64,000 bases of DNA from Armigeres subalbatus (lineage: Eukaryota; Arthropoda; Insecta; Diptera; Culicidae): the NCBI RefSeq assembly GCF_024139115.2, contig NC_085140.1, positions 102,808,988-102,872,987 of the forward strand. Direction: 5' to 3'. A program made the translations under genes and the position numbers. The notes under the pieces were generated by a model. It was not told the DNA's origin. It ran no database searches and saw only the letters and a program-made list of their open reading frames with translations. This document shows positions 41,201-45,810 of this stretch, piece by piece. Each line of letters opens with the position of its first letter. The stretch's first letter is position 1.

Positions 41201-41504
41201 ATCGCATCTGTGTGGTCTACTAAATCGGAAGAATCTATGGCGAGAGGTTGGATCGCTGCTAGATTTCAATGCATTTTTCTCAATCTGGGAAACATCGGTC
41301 AATCCCGCTGGGATGCTGCTGAATTACTTTGAGGTAATTTAAACGATTTTTTATGCAAATCATAAACATACAATTACAAATTTGCCGTAATTCTTACAGG
41401 TGCAAAAAGTGAAGCTCGAGCATTTGATAGACGTTCTGCAAGCCTTGGACCAAAAAGACGCCATTCATTACATCGACGAAATGATTTGTCGGCAGATGAA
41501 GTAA
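9487..41504 (+). CDS. Relish: Relish (REL2), NF-kappaB p105-like precursor; eight placed exons
   Basis: This is the NF-kappaB precursor of the IMD immune pathway. The C-terminal IkB-like half holds it in the cytoplasm. After bacterial signalling the protein is cut, and the Rel half enters the nucleus to switch on antimicrobial peptide genes. The exons are 9487-9801, 9871-10467, 10535-10639, 10697-11233, 11319-11586, 40265-40718, 40776-41333 and 41400-41504; all introns are GT-AG and all phases agree. Residue numbers here assume a start at 4148: Rel DNA-binding domain about 143-330, IPT/dimerisation about 330-435, NLS RKRPR about 445, cleavage motif LETD/A at 563-567, ankyrin repeats about 635-840, acidic PEST-like segment about 850-885, death domain about 905-1000. 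Length and order match insect Relish. The true 5' end is uncertain. Confidence 0.96.
9871..10467 (+). CDS. Relish: Relish exon: Rel homology DNA-binding domain
   Basis: It encodes the N-terminal Rel domain. The recognition loop reads KFRFRYQSEMHGTHGS; the cysteine found in most Rel proteins (RYxCEG) is Ser here, as in Drosophila Relish. Other hallmarks are IRCSLFQ, AHSHNLV, MGIIHTAKK, a long charged insert (EELSKKMKKQRAVEMNREL), MNLNQVCLCFQAY and PVYSNAINNM. The exon begins after TTTCAG at 9870 and ends A/GTAAGT at 10467. Its upstream 69-nt intron is in frame and stop-free. Confidence 0.97.
10535..10639 (+). CDS. Relish: Relish exon: start of IPT dimerisation domain
   Basis: The acceptor is TTTCACAG and the donor A/GTGAGT. 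It encodes KSALTGELKICRLS and then GGEEVFMFVEKVCK, the first strands of the Rel C-terminal (IPT) domain, which carries the dimer surface. The following 57-nt intron (10640-10696) is again a multiple of three without a stop. Confidence 0.96.
10697..11233 (+). CDS. Relish: Relish exon: IPT domain end, NLS and linker
   Basis: It encodes NNIKIRFYE, DVHHQYAIAFKTP and PVEVLMQLYRPRD, completing the dimerisation domain, then FKYKPR and the nuclear localisation signal SRKRPR (about 10928-10945). A Ser/Pro-rich linker with SSSSS and the segment NDFKDFVHCNSE follow. If the next intron is not spliced the frame adds about 12 residues and stops at 11266-11268. That could give a short Rel-only product, but no polyadenylation signal was seen right there. 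Confidence 0.96.
11319..11586 (+). CDS. Relish: Relish exon: inter-domain linker with caspase-like cleavage motif
   Basis: It encodes ELRKLITEIGEAQEESKLETDAVS and continues into FERTLEQYLEQ and LIRLLFRKNYDQCRELI-like helices that begin the IkB half. LETD/A at 11369-11383 fits the LxxD/(G,A) rule of Dredd, which cuts Drosophila Relish at LQHD/G in the matching place. The donor is AA/GTGAGT. Reading straight on gives AAG-TGA, so the exon carries its own stop if the large intron is retained. Confidence 0.95.
11588..12016 (+). terminator. Candidate 3' end of a Rel-only Relish transcript
   Basis: TGA at 11588-11590 is in frame with the Rel half and overlaps the 5' splice site. AATAAA signals follow at 11954-11959 and 12011-12016, with T/G-rich sequence after them. 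Rel-only transcripts are known for Aedes Relish; that this is their end is an inference. Confidence 0.45.
12597..13997. mobile_element. TA-flanked non-autonomous DNA element, 1.4 kb
   Basis: The left end CCGTGATGTGCCCTAATTTC and the inverted right end (GAAATTAGGGTACTTCACGG) are terminal repeats. TA at 12595-12596 and 13998-13999 gives a TA target duplication, as in Tc1/mariner or pogo-type elements. Subterminal GCGCGAAATTAGG copies recur at about 13757 and 13790. No transposase frame remains. Confidence 0.6.
14220..15132. repeat. CCCGAGCAG-family element, copy 2, carrying a large hairpin
   Basis: The ends ACCCAAGTAGCAC (14220-14232) and GTGCTGCTTGGGT (15120-15132) are inverted and match the family at 1000, 57408 and 62242. 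CTTGTTTC motifs next to both ends extend the similarity. The near-perfect hairpin 14864-15096 lies inside. It could be one composite element or a nest of two. Confidence 0.5.
14864..15096. repeat. Fold-back repeat B: 110-bp arms, 13-nt loop
   Basis: The arms 14864-14973 and 14987-15096 are inverted copies with two mismatches (one at the loop side near 14966, one near 14929). The loop at 14974-14986 is 13 nt. A single diverged half-arm lies at 38501-38558. AGTGAAA occurs at 14857-14863 and 15107-15113, a possible weak direct repeat. Open frames read from this region are mirror images and not genes. Confidence 0.85.
15188..15260. repeat. Dispersed repeat fragment (TTGGCATTACATCCC)
   Basis: The string CTTATTGGCATTACATCCCA followed by ACACTGGGACAGAG is one I associate with a very common Aedes interspersed repeat. 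This is from memory and not demonstrated here. No second copy was found in the window. Confidence 0.3.
15838..16200 (-). repeat. Dispersed repeat family A, copy 1
   Basis: It begins TTTTTGCCTTTCTCGTA and contains GACTCAGCTCGTCGAGCTGA, a short TGTGTGTG run and the conserved box GATTTTCTCGCAACAAGTTG. It is the reverse of the copies at 23425, 34843 and 54280. Family members have a central CA/TG tract of very different length. No coding capacity; the class is unknown to me. Confidence 0.55.
16878..17056. repeat. Small MITE with two CRE-like palindromes
   Basis: The ends AATCTATAGATGAGCGAA and TTCGCTCATCTATATATT are inverted. Inside, TGACGTCA occurs at 16941-16948 and again at 16976-16983. Non-coding. 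Confidence 0.5.
17221..20665 (-). mobile_element. Full-length RTE-type non-LTR retrotransposon
   Basis: A perfect 11-bp target duplication CAGAAGATTAT (17210-17220 and 20666-20676) brackets 3,445 bp. Read on the minus strand it has a 365-nt leader, one long frame (20300 down to 17247) with endonuclease and reverse transcriptase, and a 3' end of short A/T-rich repeats (TAAATAAATGAAATG). The single ORF, the endonuclease related to the BovB/CFDP2 type and the C-terminal WAGHVARMPD motif point to the RTE clade; the exact family is not named. A truncated relative lies at 7521-7857 and older relatives at 26290-27290 and 33960-34640. It sits antisense to Relish. Confidence 0.88.
17247..20300 (-). 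pseudogene. RTE endonuclease-reverse transcriptase with one amber codon
   Basis: Start ATG at 20298-20300 (MVLRKF). Endonuclease part: LGSWNCRSLNPIGSTR, IVALQEVCWKG, IIGNLNAQVGQ and NIDSDHYLMM. Reverse transcriptase part: KSAGKDGIGAELIKMGP, LFVDFKAAYDSIDR, GLRQGDGLSCLLFNI and the catalytic FADDMDIVG. C-terminal: VVEEFVYLGSLL, LRTIFGG and WAGHVARM. The frame is interrupted once, by TAG at 19134-19136 between the two domains, where CAG would give Gln (LQQGTRQNVER). Otherwise about 1,017 codons are open. A single C-to-T type change could explain the stop, so this is a very young copy. Confidence 0.85.
20719..21014. mobile_element. Fold-back repeat A: perfect 123-bp arms, 13-nt loop, 15-bp direct repeats
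   Basis: The arms 20757-20879 and 20893-21015 are exact inverted copies; the loop is 20880-20892. ATTCTTTTGTGTGTT stands at 20704-20718 and again at 21015-21029, a 15-bp direct repeat enclosing the hairpin plus 38 bp of unique left flank. A diverged single arm lies at 37746-37868. Each strand yields the same 66-residue frame because of the symmetry, so neither is a gene. Whether the 15-bp repeat is a target duplication made by a LINE machinery is inference. Confidence 0.88.
21030..21639. other. Intron segment with a small inverted pair
   Basis: GAGATGAGATAAGACA (21130-21145) is mirrored at 21613-21628. A short minus-strand frame (21082-21327) resembles nothing I know. It may be part of the element whose transposase fragment follows. 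Confidence 0.35.
21640..21960 (+). pseudogene. Tc1/mariner-type transposase fragment
   Basis: A helix-turn-helix-like stretch (SHMWIAKQFGIDNSTVSCVV) is followed by NARKVRDYFMRNPQL, a stop, then SIWDEDKVKS and a further piece. The arrangement resembles the N-terminal DNA-binding part of IS630/Tc1/mariner transposases, including mosquito DD37E types. No catalytic region remains. Strongly truncated and interrupted. Confidence 0.5.
21961..23424. other. AT-rich intron stretch, nothing recognised
   Basis: A poly-C run near 22075-22085 and GGGGGATCC-type boxes stand out; otherwise simple AT-rich DNA. Short frames at 22613-22801 and 22730-22915 overlap on opposite strands and match no family. Confidence 0.4.
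23425..23722 (+). repeat. Dispersed repeat family A, copy 2
   Basis: It contains the family boxes TTTTCAATAGGAAACGATGG, AACTTGTTGCGAGAAAATCG, a short CACACATACAGACATCACCTC stretch split by a degenerate CA tract, GGGTCTCCGGGCCTTCTAT and the terminal TACGAGAGAGGCAAAA. Orientation is opposite to the copy at 15838. Confidence 0.6.
23723..24949. other. Intron stretch without an identified feature
   Basis: Positions 24230-24560 are open on the minus strand (23972-24478) and partly on the plus strand, with no recognisable domain. Positions 24720-24900 are GC-richer, with inverted CCCGGGAG and CTCCCGGG at about 24745 and 24850. Possibly a retroelement leader; not assigned. Confidence 0.3.
24950..25405. 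repeat. GC-rich block with a tandem duplication
   Basis: A unit starting GCGTGATGGAAAGAGCG and running through CCGAAATCCTGGGCGTTTG occurs twice, near 25178-25230 and 25306-25358. The block is far GC-richer than the intron around it and is open in several frames. No protein family is recognised. It could be a decayed gag or leader of an LTR element, but I cannot show that. Confidence 0.4.
25406..26285. other. AT-rich intron stretch, little structure
   Basis: The piece at about 25803-25850 (AAATTTGATGTTTATACGAT.GTGTGCAACAAAT) resembles 17168-17206, so both belong to one dispersed repeat. That repeat is also where the RTE element at 17221 inserted. Nothing else seen. Confidence 0.35.
26290..27290 (+). 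pseudogene. Decayed RTE-type reverse transcriptase, plus strand
   Basis: HHLVIDFKAAYDTVKRIELFQIM, then LIRVTLDGSKSSV and GLKQGG, then KFEVVEEFVYLGVLLTCDNDVTREVKMRI match the order of the intact element at 17247-20300 (DFKAAYDSIDRVELW, GLRQGD, VVEEFVYLGSLL). The stretch with the catalytic FADD is missing or scrambled. Several frameshifts; a 54-bp insertion splits it at 26667. Confidence 0.75.
26667..26720 (+). mobile_element. 54-bp dead-on-arrival retroposon inside the RTE fragment
   Basis: ATATCAGTAAGAC (26654-26666) and ATATCAGCAAGAC (26721-26733) are 13-bp flanking direct repeats with one mismatch. The 54 bases between them end in AATAAAGACAATAAAAAAA. Removing the insert restores the reading order NISKTKK of the host RTE fragment. 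It looks like an extreme 5' truncation of a LINE or SINE. Confidence 0.6.
27291..28180. other. Intron stretch, no gene
   Basis: GACGTAAACTACGTCTAAGG (27551-27570) matches a string at about 35924 (TCGTAAACTACGTCTAATGG), so a small dispersed repeat is present. Overlapping short frames at 27678-28045 lie on both strands; none matches a family. Confidence 0.35.
28185..28556. repeat. Repeat with possible Helitron-like 3' end
   Basis: Two diverged sub-repeats carry CCCATACAAATGAACCAAAA and ...CATAACTCGAGA boxes (about 28318-28350 and 28453-28490). The stretch ends GTTCGTCGGGTCTGCTAGTA; a CTAG end followed by T is what Helitrons show. No RepHel protein and no clear 5' TC end were found. Confidence 0.3.
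28557..29924. other. AT-rich intron stretch, nothing recognised
   Basis: A run of G at about 28676-28684 and simple AT-rich DNA. The short frame 28988-29212 matches no known family. Confidence 0.35.
29925..30120. repeat. Degenerate GTGAGAA simple repeat
   Basis: Many imperfect units of GAGAAGTGAGAAATA type run for about 190 bp. A shorter similar patch (GTGAGAAGTGAGAAGTGGG) lies near 27520-27545. Confidence 0.6.
30150..31372 (+). pseudogene. Decayed I-like LINE: reverse transcriptase then RNase H
   Basis: On the plus strand, TFKAFNGTWTLFVLQQLGIF and then EETDVPQGSVMAVTLFLVTM (near 30430) are reverse transcriptase blocks of the I/LOA type. Further on, RKPILSDYASVISALLSEMP, WIQKILANM and ENCGVPGSVLADLLAEAG (31130-31310) form an RNase H domain (GNxxAD-like). 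Stops and frameshifts are frequent. A minus-strand LINE scrap (30597-30785) and the ORF1-only retroposon (31393-32584) interrupt it. Confidence 0.65.
30597..30785 (-). pseudogene. Scrap of a Jockey/CR1-like LINE C-terminus
   Basis: Minus-strand VAFAKRINGEIDAPEL aligns with the C-terminal piece of the LINE at 4498-7050 (VFVAKILKGEIDAPSVL). It is in the opposite orientation to the RNase H element around it, so it is a separate insertion or rearrangement. Confidence 0.6.
31393..32584 (+). mobile_element. ORF1-only retroposon with poly-A tail and diverged target duplication
   Basis: The left flank AAGCGATGAAACCGGCTCGA (31373-31392) and right flank AAGCGATGGAACCGTGCTCG (32585-32604) are direct repeats of about 20 bp with one substitution and one extra base. 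The element ends with AATAAATAAACC (signal near 32559) and a run of A. Its only coding region is a gag-like ORF1; no endonuclease or reverse transcriptase. It is inserted in the RNase H part of an older LINE. This resembles half-LINE (HAL1-type) elements. Confidence 0.65.
31559..32149 (+). CDS. Gag-like ORF1 protein with CCHC zinc knuckle
   Basis: The likely start is the ATG at 31559 (MSDSPRPSW). The order is an N-terminal module, an RRM-like stretch (YVRVFDLPPEITDNELTVVL) and a single zinc knuckle CFLCQAIGHRQNTC (C-x2-C-x4-H-x4-C) near residue 175. Such proteins coat non-LTR element RNA. A TAA at 32147 ends the frame early; the same frame then stays open for about 38 codons of acidic sequence (EEEIIKLEE...), so the original protein was longer. 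196 residues as it stands. Confidence 0.65.
   Translation: MSDSPRPSWLEIAEFVKCLDCNVSDVEAVYKLTENRSIKFISEAVMLELLRRNAEPRKFKYANGKTVDVCMMEAGRNSRYVRVFDLPPEITDNELTVVLNQFGKVQRTIREKFPPNLGLEHVDSGVSGVYMDIEKEIPPSMCIWTIEINFRKVKVFHYGLRNTCFLCQAIGHRQNTCPSRKNRNPQHGFIIPPGKT
32606..33076. other. Unassigned intron DNA
   Basis: It probably includes the 3' remainder of the I-like LINE on the far side of the retroposon. AT-rich, no domain visible. Confidence 0.3.
33960..34640 (+). pseudogene. Very decayed RTE-type reverse transcriptase fragment
   Basis: LLGFADEIKLL (near 34030) takes the place of the FADD motif with its second Asp changed. IGSVEEIVHIGMLVKWDNDP (about 34200-34258) matches VVEEFVYLGSLLTADN of the intact copy. 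NVLRTIFGK near 34590-34620 matches RVLRTIFGG. Order and spacing fit the element at 17247. Confidence 0.55.
34843..35417 (+). repeat. Dispersed repeat family A, copy 3 (partly duplicated)
   Basis: The box from CCATAGTCCGATCTGACCAA to GCGAGTAAATCGG occurs twice in tandem (about 34889-34976 and 35049-35135). The CA microsatellite, GACATCACCTCAATTCGTCG, GGGTCTCCGGGCCTTCTAT and the end TATACGAGAAAGGCAAAAA follow. It is the most complete copy in the window. Confidence 0.65.
35187..35282. repeat. Long CA microsatellite
   Basis: About 45 nearly uninterrupted CA units inside a family A repeat; other copies hold only a few units at this place. Long histidine/threonine or valine/cysteine frames read through it are artefacts. 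Confidence 0.95.
35817..36929. other. Intron stretch without gene
   Basis: Possible small element with related GCTAAAGCCAACCCTATGTT (36436) and GCTAAAGCTAACGTGTGTTT (36824) boxes and a short TG run near 36880. Not resolved further. Confidence 0.35.
36930..37745. repeat. AT-rich 9-bp repeat field (ACAAATTGG type)
   Basis: Dozens of imperfect units around TTGGACAAA / ACAAATTGA fill about 800 bp, with shorter patches after 37870. The minus-strand frames rich in Asn, Leu, Phe and Ser (37054-37281, 37360-37746) are translations of the repeat. Confidence 0.85.
37746..37868. repeat. Single diverged arm of fold-back repeat A
   Basis: From GTCGAGTCAAGTACAAGACA through GGTCGAAATACGTATCTGC to AATTCGTCTTAGACGG this matches the right arm of the hairpin at 20893-21015, with scattered changes and a replaced middle (ACCACACAGTTGTGG). 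Confidence 0.75.
37939..38760. repeat. Nested palindromic repeats of a GGCCGGTC family
   Basis: TGATTTTGAATCAACATCAGG...AAGGCCGGTCCACACTG on the left is mirrored by CAGTGTAGACCGGCCTGAAG...TTGATTCAAAATCAG on the right (to about 38757). A further copy (about 38300-38470) and one reversed copy at about 39720-39945 share AAATATGGGTTCTT and GCAGCACTTTTTC boxes. Non-coding. Confidence 0.55.
38501..38558. repeat. Half-arm of fold-back repeat B
   Basis: The run from TTTTCAAAACGACTTATCTG to GATTTGACGAATC matches the outer half of the arm at 14864-14973 with two or three changes. It lies between inverted GGGAAAGGTC / GACCTTTCCC boxes inside the GGCCGGTC repeat. Confidence 0.75.
38779..39617 (-). repeat. 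Dispersed repeat family A, copy 4, split by a MITE
   Basis: It starts TGCCTTTCCCGTACACCAAG and runs in the reverse sense through GACTCAGCTCGACGAATTGA and a TG tract. It resumes after the insertion with ATAAGTTGCATTCGACGGAG. The break point is the TA-flanked MITE at 38940-39190. Confidence 0.6.
38940..39190. mobile_element. TA-flanked MITE inserted in repeat A
   Basis: CACTGCCAAAAAT at the left and ATTTTTAGTAGTG at the right are 13-bp inverted ends with three differences. TA stands at 38938-38939 and 39191-39192. Excision restores a continuous TGTGTGTATGTATGTG tract of the host repeat. Tc1/mariner-type. Confidence 0.6.
39963..40025. repeat. Short hairpin repeat
   Basis: ATACGCATATTCGTCCCATGT and ACATGGGACAGTTATGCGTAT form an imperfect stem around a 20-nt loop. 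It is a small MITE-like hairpin 240 bp before the ankyrin exons. Confidence 0.5.
40212..40277 (+). promoter_or_regulatory. Candidate start codons for an IkB-only Relish product
   Basis: ATG at 40212 is in frame with the ankyrin exon through the 3' splice site. ATG at 40275 (CACATGGCA, good context) lies inside the exon and gives MAIERRN. Either could start a protein lacking the Rel half if transcription begins inside the intron. IkB-only Relish transcripts are known in Aedes. No promoter motif was identified here. Confidence 0.35.
40265..40718 (+). CDS. Relish: Relish exon: ankyrin repeats, first part
   Basis: Acceptor TCTCTTTCCAG/T; donor GAGAGC/GTAAGT at a codon border. The first base completes the split Asn codon left by 11586. 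Repeats are visible as LHMAIERRN, NETALHLAVSANLVEVVDVL, NSALHRAVYENALDSLNVLL, GFTALHLAVMCKNLKAAKVL and NNILHIAVES. This is the IkB-like lock that masks the nuclear signal of the Rel half. Its GC-rich coding sequence contrasts sharply with the intron. Confidence 0.97.
40776..41333 (+). CDS. Relish: Relish exon: last ankyrin repeats, acidic segment, start of death domain
   Basis: Preceded by a 57-nt intron ending AATAG. It encodes DSLDMVNFILSSVDK, GYTPLQLANARHLANANNKL, then the acidic PEST-like LTEEEDEEPEQNENHSPTSEG, and from CLSHLCGLLN the first helices of a death domain. The donor is TTTGAG/GTAATT. Reading on into the intron would stop after two codons (TAA at 41340). Acidic/PEST segments often control stability of p105-type proteins. 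Confidence 0.96.
41400..41504 (+). CDS. Relish: Relish last exon: death domain end and stop
   Basis: The acceptor is TTCTTACAG/G. It encodes VQKVKLEHLIDVLQALDQKD and ends MICRQMK with TAA at 41502-41504. The death domain fold is judged from helix spacing and the Trp in FSIWETS upstream; it matches the known domain order of mosquito Relish. Confidence 0.95.
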   Translation: MQKVKLEHLIDVLQALDQKDAIHYIDEMICRQMK

Positions 41505-41730
41505 CGTGAGCCGGCGAATGAAAACAAAAAACGAATCCCAGCACGCTCAAGTGCTAACCACGTTGTATACAATCAGTAAGAGATTTTCATCTCCATTCCA
41601 GTGCTAGTGATTACCTACCATGAGGTTAAGTTTATTTTTATATTCTTCAGATTTTTACGCTTTAGGTAAATGTACAAACATACGAACTGTCTATCAATAT
41701 ATGTTTTTATTAAACTCATTGAGTTGTCTT
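41505..41730 (+). terminator. Relish 3' untranslated region and poly-A signal
   Basis: ATTAAA at 41709-41714 is followed by a T/G-rich stretch (GTTGTCTTATTTG), the usual downstream element. The untranslated region would be a little over 200 nt. Confidence 0.65.
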
Positions 41731-41932
41731 ATTTGTTTCTATTGACAATGTTATATGGTGACATTCTAAATGTTTCAAAAAATGCCATCAGTAGTTCGGA
41801 TTATGGTCCAGTCCAATGCAGCTTTTGACTCACGATATTTCAAGTAATATTTTCACTTCTGATCCTTTTCGCCTCTCTTCATTCTTCTTGATTGGTCCAG
41901 GCAAGGGACTAGTTATTTCCCAGGTAGGAAAC

Positions 41933-44899
41933 ATGCGCGTAGCCAGGATTTCGAGAAGGGGGGGGGGACTTTTTTGGTCTTCTAAATCGTAGTTTTATAG
42001 TAGTTTTATAAAAACACATGAATATTAACACATGAAACCAAATCGAAACAATAATGATTAAAACAATAATGGATTTAAAAATGCGTGATTTATTGCTCAT
42101 CAGATATTTTTAAATAAAGTGAGAAAAATATTAACGAACTTAGTAGTCAGAAAAATATAAAATCGGCTATAACAATTATTATAAAAATCCTGCATTCTTC
42201 CATAAGTTTAAGAAAAGTAGAGCCAGACATCTGAATTTCTAAACAAATCCTCTCTGAAATAATATTTATTATAAAATAGGCAGAAAAATTAATATGCATG
42301 CTTTCTCCAGGAATTCCTTCGACAATTCCTCCTGGCATTCTATCCGAAATTATATCAGGGATTCTTTAGGAATGCATCCAGTAACTTCTTCGGCAATGTC
42401 TTCAGGAATTCCACCATAAATTTTGCCGGGAATTGATCCGAAAATTCCACCATTATTTACTCCAAGAAAATCTTCACGAACTTCTTTATATATAAGTCTT
42501 TATATATAAGTTCTGCAGAATTCCCTGCAATAATTCAAATAATTTCGTGCTGTTTCCCATAATTTTTAGGAATAAGAATATTCCGTGGAAATTCTGCAGA
42601 ATTGCCAGTAAACATTCCTGAGAATTTCACGAAAAATCTTCGAATTTCTTGTGTAAATTCCATAAAATTTTCCGTGAATTGTTTCGAATAATTTCTTGTG
42701 AAAATTTCAAAGAATTTCTCCAGGAATTCCACCGGAAATTTATACAGAAATTATACCGAAAATGAAATCAACAATGGAATTTTCGGAGGAATTCCTAGAT
42801 TAATTCGCAATGAAATCCTGAAAGAATTCCGGTGGAAACTTCAAGATTTCCACTGGGAGATCCTCCAGGAGTTTCTCCGAAAATTCCTCCTGGAATTCTT
42901 CCAGGAGTTCCACCGGCATTTCCACCAAGAATTTCTCTAGGATTTCCTTCGAGAATTATTCCGGTAGTTCTATCGGCAGTTTCTCTGAAAATTCTTCCGG
43001 GAATTTCGGCAGAATTGGAATTTATTTATAGGCTTTTTCAGGAATTTATATAGATTTCCCACCAGAAGCTCCTCCGAGAATTTCTCTGCGAGCTCCTCAG
43101 GGAATTCTCCGGGAGGTCCTCTGATGATGATGATGGTCCAGCTACAAACCCCAACAAAGGTTTCAGCTAGACGAGATTTGTTTATAAGATGAATTCTCCT
43201 GTTTCCGAGAATGCTTCTGGTAGTTTCCCAGAAGTTCCTTTGAAAATTCTCCCGGAAATTCTTCCAGAAAATTCCTTCGAGAGTTCCTCCGGGAATTCCA
43301 CCAGCAATTCAGCTGGGAGTTTCTCCAAAAATTCCTCCGGGAGTTCCACCAGACCACCAGAAGCTATTCCAGGAAATTATTCAGGATTTTTTCAGGAAAT
43401 CATTTAGGCTTTCTTCAGAAACTAAGCTGGAAATTCCTCCCGAAGTTCTTCTGATAGTTTCTCTGAGAGCTCATCCGGGAGGTCCTCTAGGAATTCTTCT
43501 AGGAGTTCGTCCTGAGATTCCTCCGGGAGTTCTTACGGGAGATCTTACTGGAGCTCCTCCGGCAGTTCCTTCGGGAATTCCTCCGGGAGATCCACCAGCA
43601 GTTTCTACGAGAATCCCTCCGGGAGTTTCACCGGCAGTTTCTCCGGGTGTTTCTCTGAAAAGGAGGAACTCCCAGAGTAATTTCCGGAGAAACTCCCGGG
43701 GGATTTTCTATAGGAATTTCCGGAGAAATTATCAGAGGAATTCTCGGAGGAACAGCCGGTTGAACTTCTGGAGGAATTTATTGAAGAACTGCAGGAAGAA
43801 TTTCCGGAGGGAATCCTGGAGGAACTCTCGTAAGAATTCTAGGATAAACTTCCAAAGGAACTTCCGTAAGAATTCCTGGAGGAACTCCTGGAGGAATTCT
43901 TAAAAGAACTCTAAGAGGAATTCTCCGAGGAACTTCTGGAGGAATTTGTAGATGTAGAATTTGTAATGCCTAAAGAAATGCTAAATGAATTCCTGGAAGA
44001 AATCCTGATTGAATTCCCGAAGGAACTACTGGTGGAACTTCAGAGGAACATCCGGTGGAATACCCTAGAGGAAGAGAAAAAATATTTCTGATGGAACTTC
44101 CGAAATCCCATTTCCCGTGAAATTCCAGCCAAATATCGTCCAGGAATTCCCTGTAAAGTTCCTGGAGGTATTACCGGAGAATTTCTTGGAAAAACTCCTG
44201 GAAGAACTCCCGGAAGAACTCCCACAATTCTTAGAGAAGTTCCTAAAGGAATTTCCGAAAAAATATCTGAAGGAATTCCCAGAAAAATACCAGGAGAAAT
44301 TAATGCAGAAATTCCCAGATGAAATCCTGAAAGTATTCCCAGGTGAATTGCTGAAGAAAATCCCTGCGGATTGTTCCGAAGAAATTTCTGGAAGAACTCT
44401 TGGCAGATATCCGAGTAAATTCCGAGTGAAATCCGGATGTAATTCATATACACTTCCGCGGAAAATCTCCCGGAGAAATTCCTGAAGGAATTCCTGGAGA
44501 AGTACCTGAAGAAACTCCCGAAAAAATACCTGTAAGAATTTCTGGGGAAATACTTGGACGAATTCCAGGAGAAATTCATGAAGATATTTCTAGAGGATTT
44601 CTTGAAGGATATTCTGAAGTAATTGCGAGAAGAATTCCAGATTGGAATGCTAGATGATTTCGCTATTGAATGTTTGGAGGTATTCCCGGAAAATTTCCTG
44701 GAAGTAATCCCGGAGGAATTAAAGGAAGAGTTCCGAGAGGAATGCCCGGAGAAGTTCCTAGAAGAATTTCCGAAGGAATTATATGATTGGATCGTAAAGT
44801 GCACATGTTTGAGGGAATTCATTTCATTACCCGTTCAATCTTTCCATAATTTAGGGGGGGCAACGGCCACCCCCCTGCCCCCCCTTGGCTACGCCCATA
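41933..44899. mobile_element. Fold-back (FB/MULE-like) element with tandem-repeat arms and 9-bp target duplication
   Basis: GTAGGAAAC stands at 41924-41932 and again at 44900-44908, a perfect 9-bp direct repeat. The ends ATGCGCGTAGCCAGG and CTTGGCTACGCCCAT are inverted, each followed by a G or C run. From about 42300 to 43655 the DNA is made of degenerate GGAATTCCTCC-type units. From about 43660 to 44790 the same units run in the opposite orientation, giving a very long imperfect palindrome. Drosophila FB elements share arms of short tandem repeats and 9-bp duplications. No transposase is present. Open frames inside are repeat artefacts. Confidence 0.7.
43121..43187. repeat. Short SINE-like fragment (GATGATGATGATGG ... 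AGCTAGACGA)
   Basis: GATGATGATGATGG, CTACAAACCCCAACAAAGG and AGCTAGACGAGATTTG match the two flanks of the hAT-like element at 57951-59599. There, the same sequence was split by the insertion. This copy is uninterrupted and sits inside the left arm of the fold-back element. Confidence 0.55.
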
Positions 44900-44909
44900 G
44901 TAGGAAACC

Positions 44910-45619
44910 TATGGAGCTTTTGGTCATGCCGACAATCCGTTGGAAAGAAATGGATGAAGCAGCAAATACAACCGGTTTCTAATTAGGGCGCTTCGACATG
45001 CCAGCCCAACTGCGAAAATTAACTGTTGATAGAACATTCTGACCCCGGATTCTGATGTATAATTTCTTGAGGTCTACAAAAAATGTATCACTCTTCATAG
45101 TTCGGCCCAGCCTAGACCAGAATATGTTGTCAGAATACATGACCAGTGGTATAAAGAAGGTACGGAGGAATAATTCGGCAGACTACCTAGGGTTGAGCCT
45201 AGACTTCCTGTATGCGCAGGTCTGAAAATCTGGCGGGTAATGTAGCGTGGCCATTTTTTCTTGGATACGTTGTGTTTTCTCTGGTGATTCTCTGAGCGAC
45301 GAATTTTGTAACGATTGTTGACTATTCGATTATAATGCTAGCAGTTGACGCGATGAAAAAGAACAAACAATGACACAAATAGAAAGAAAAAATAAAAAGA
45401 AATTGATCCAAAAGCAGATGCTAGTGAAATAATCGTGACCGAACAGAATTCTCTTGAAAAATTTTCGGCTTTTATCCAGGAGATTGATCTCTGAATTTCT
45501 TCCAACATTTTTTTGTTATTATGAACCTGCATATCTTCCATTCCCGCAATATGTAGCTTCTAGCTCTCCTTTTAAAATTTTTTTTTTTAATTTTTTTACG
45601 AAAGTTTTAATTTAATGAT
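44910..45619. other. Intergenic stretch, nothing recognised
   Basis: AT-rich with a T run near 45580-45597. The open frame 45338-45541 (-) matches nothing known. Confidence 0.4.
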
Positions 45620-45805
45620 TTAAGGTTCCCCCAAACACACGCGACACGACAATCACGACGCAATTCTCTCGCATGGCGACTGCGGTTCTGTCGCCGTTGG
45701 TATGGAAGCGTAAATGGAACATTGCCTGCAGCGACCCAACGATAGAATCTAGACTAGTTGTCGCCATCGCGGCGATGAAATCGCTTAGGTTTGGGGGATC
45801 CTTAA
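45620..45805. mobile_element. TTAA-flanked MITE next to the minisatellite
   Basis: TTAAGGTTCCCCCAAAC on the left and GTTTGGGGGATCCTTAA on the right are inverted; TTAA lies at 45620-45623 and 45802-45805. A related copy is at 56803-56964. The minisatellite starts only about six bases beyond the right end. Confidence 0.6.
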
Positions 45806-45810
45806 CCCAC

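Noticed and set aside
43189..44982. Ser- or Glu-rich open frames in the fold-back arms
   Set aside because: They follow the degenerate GGAATTCCTCC repeat and change strand exactly where the repeat does.
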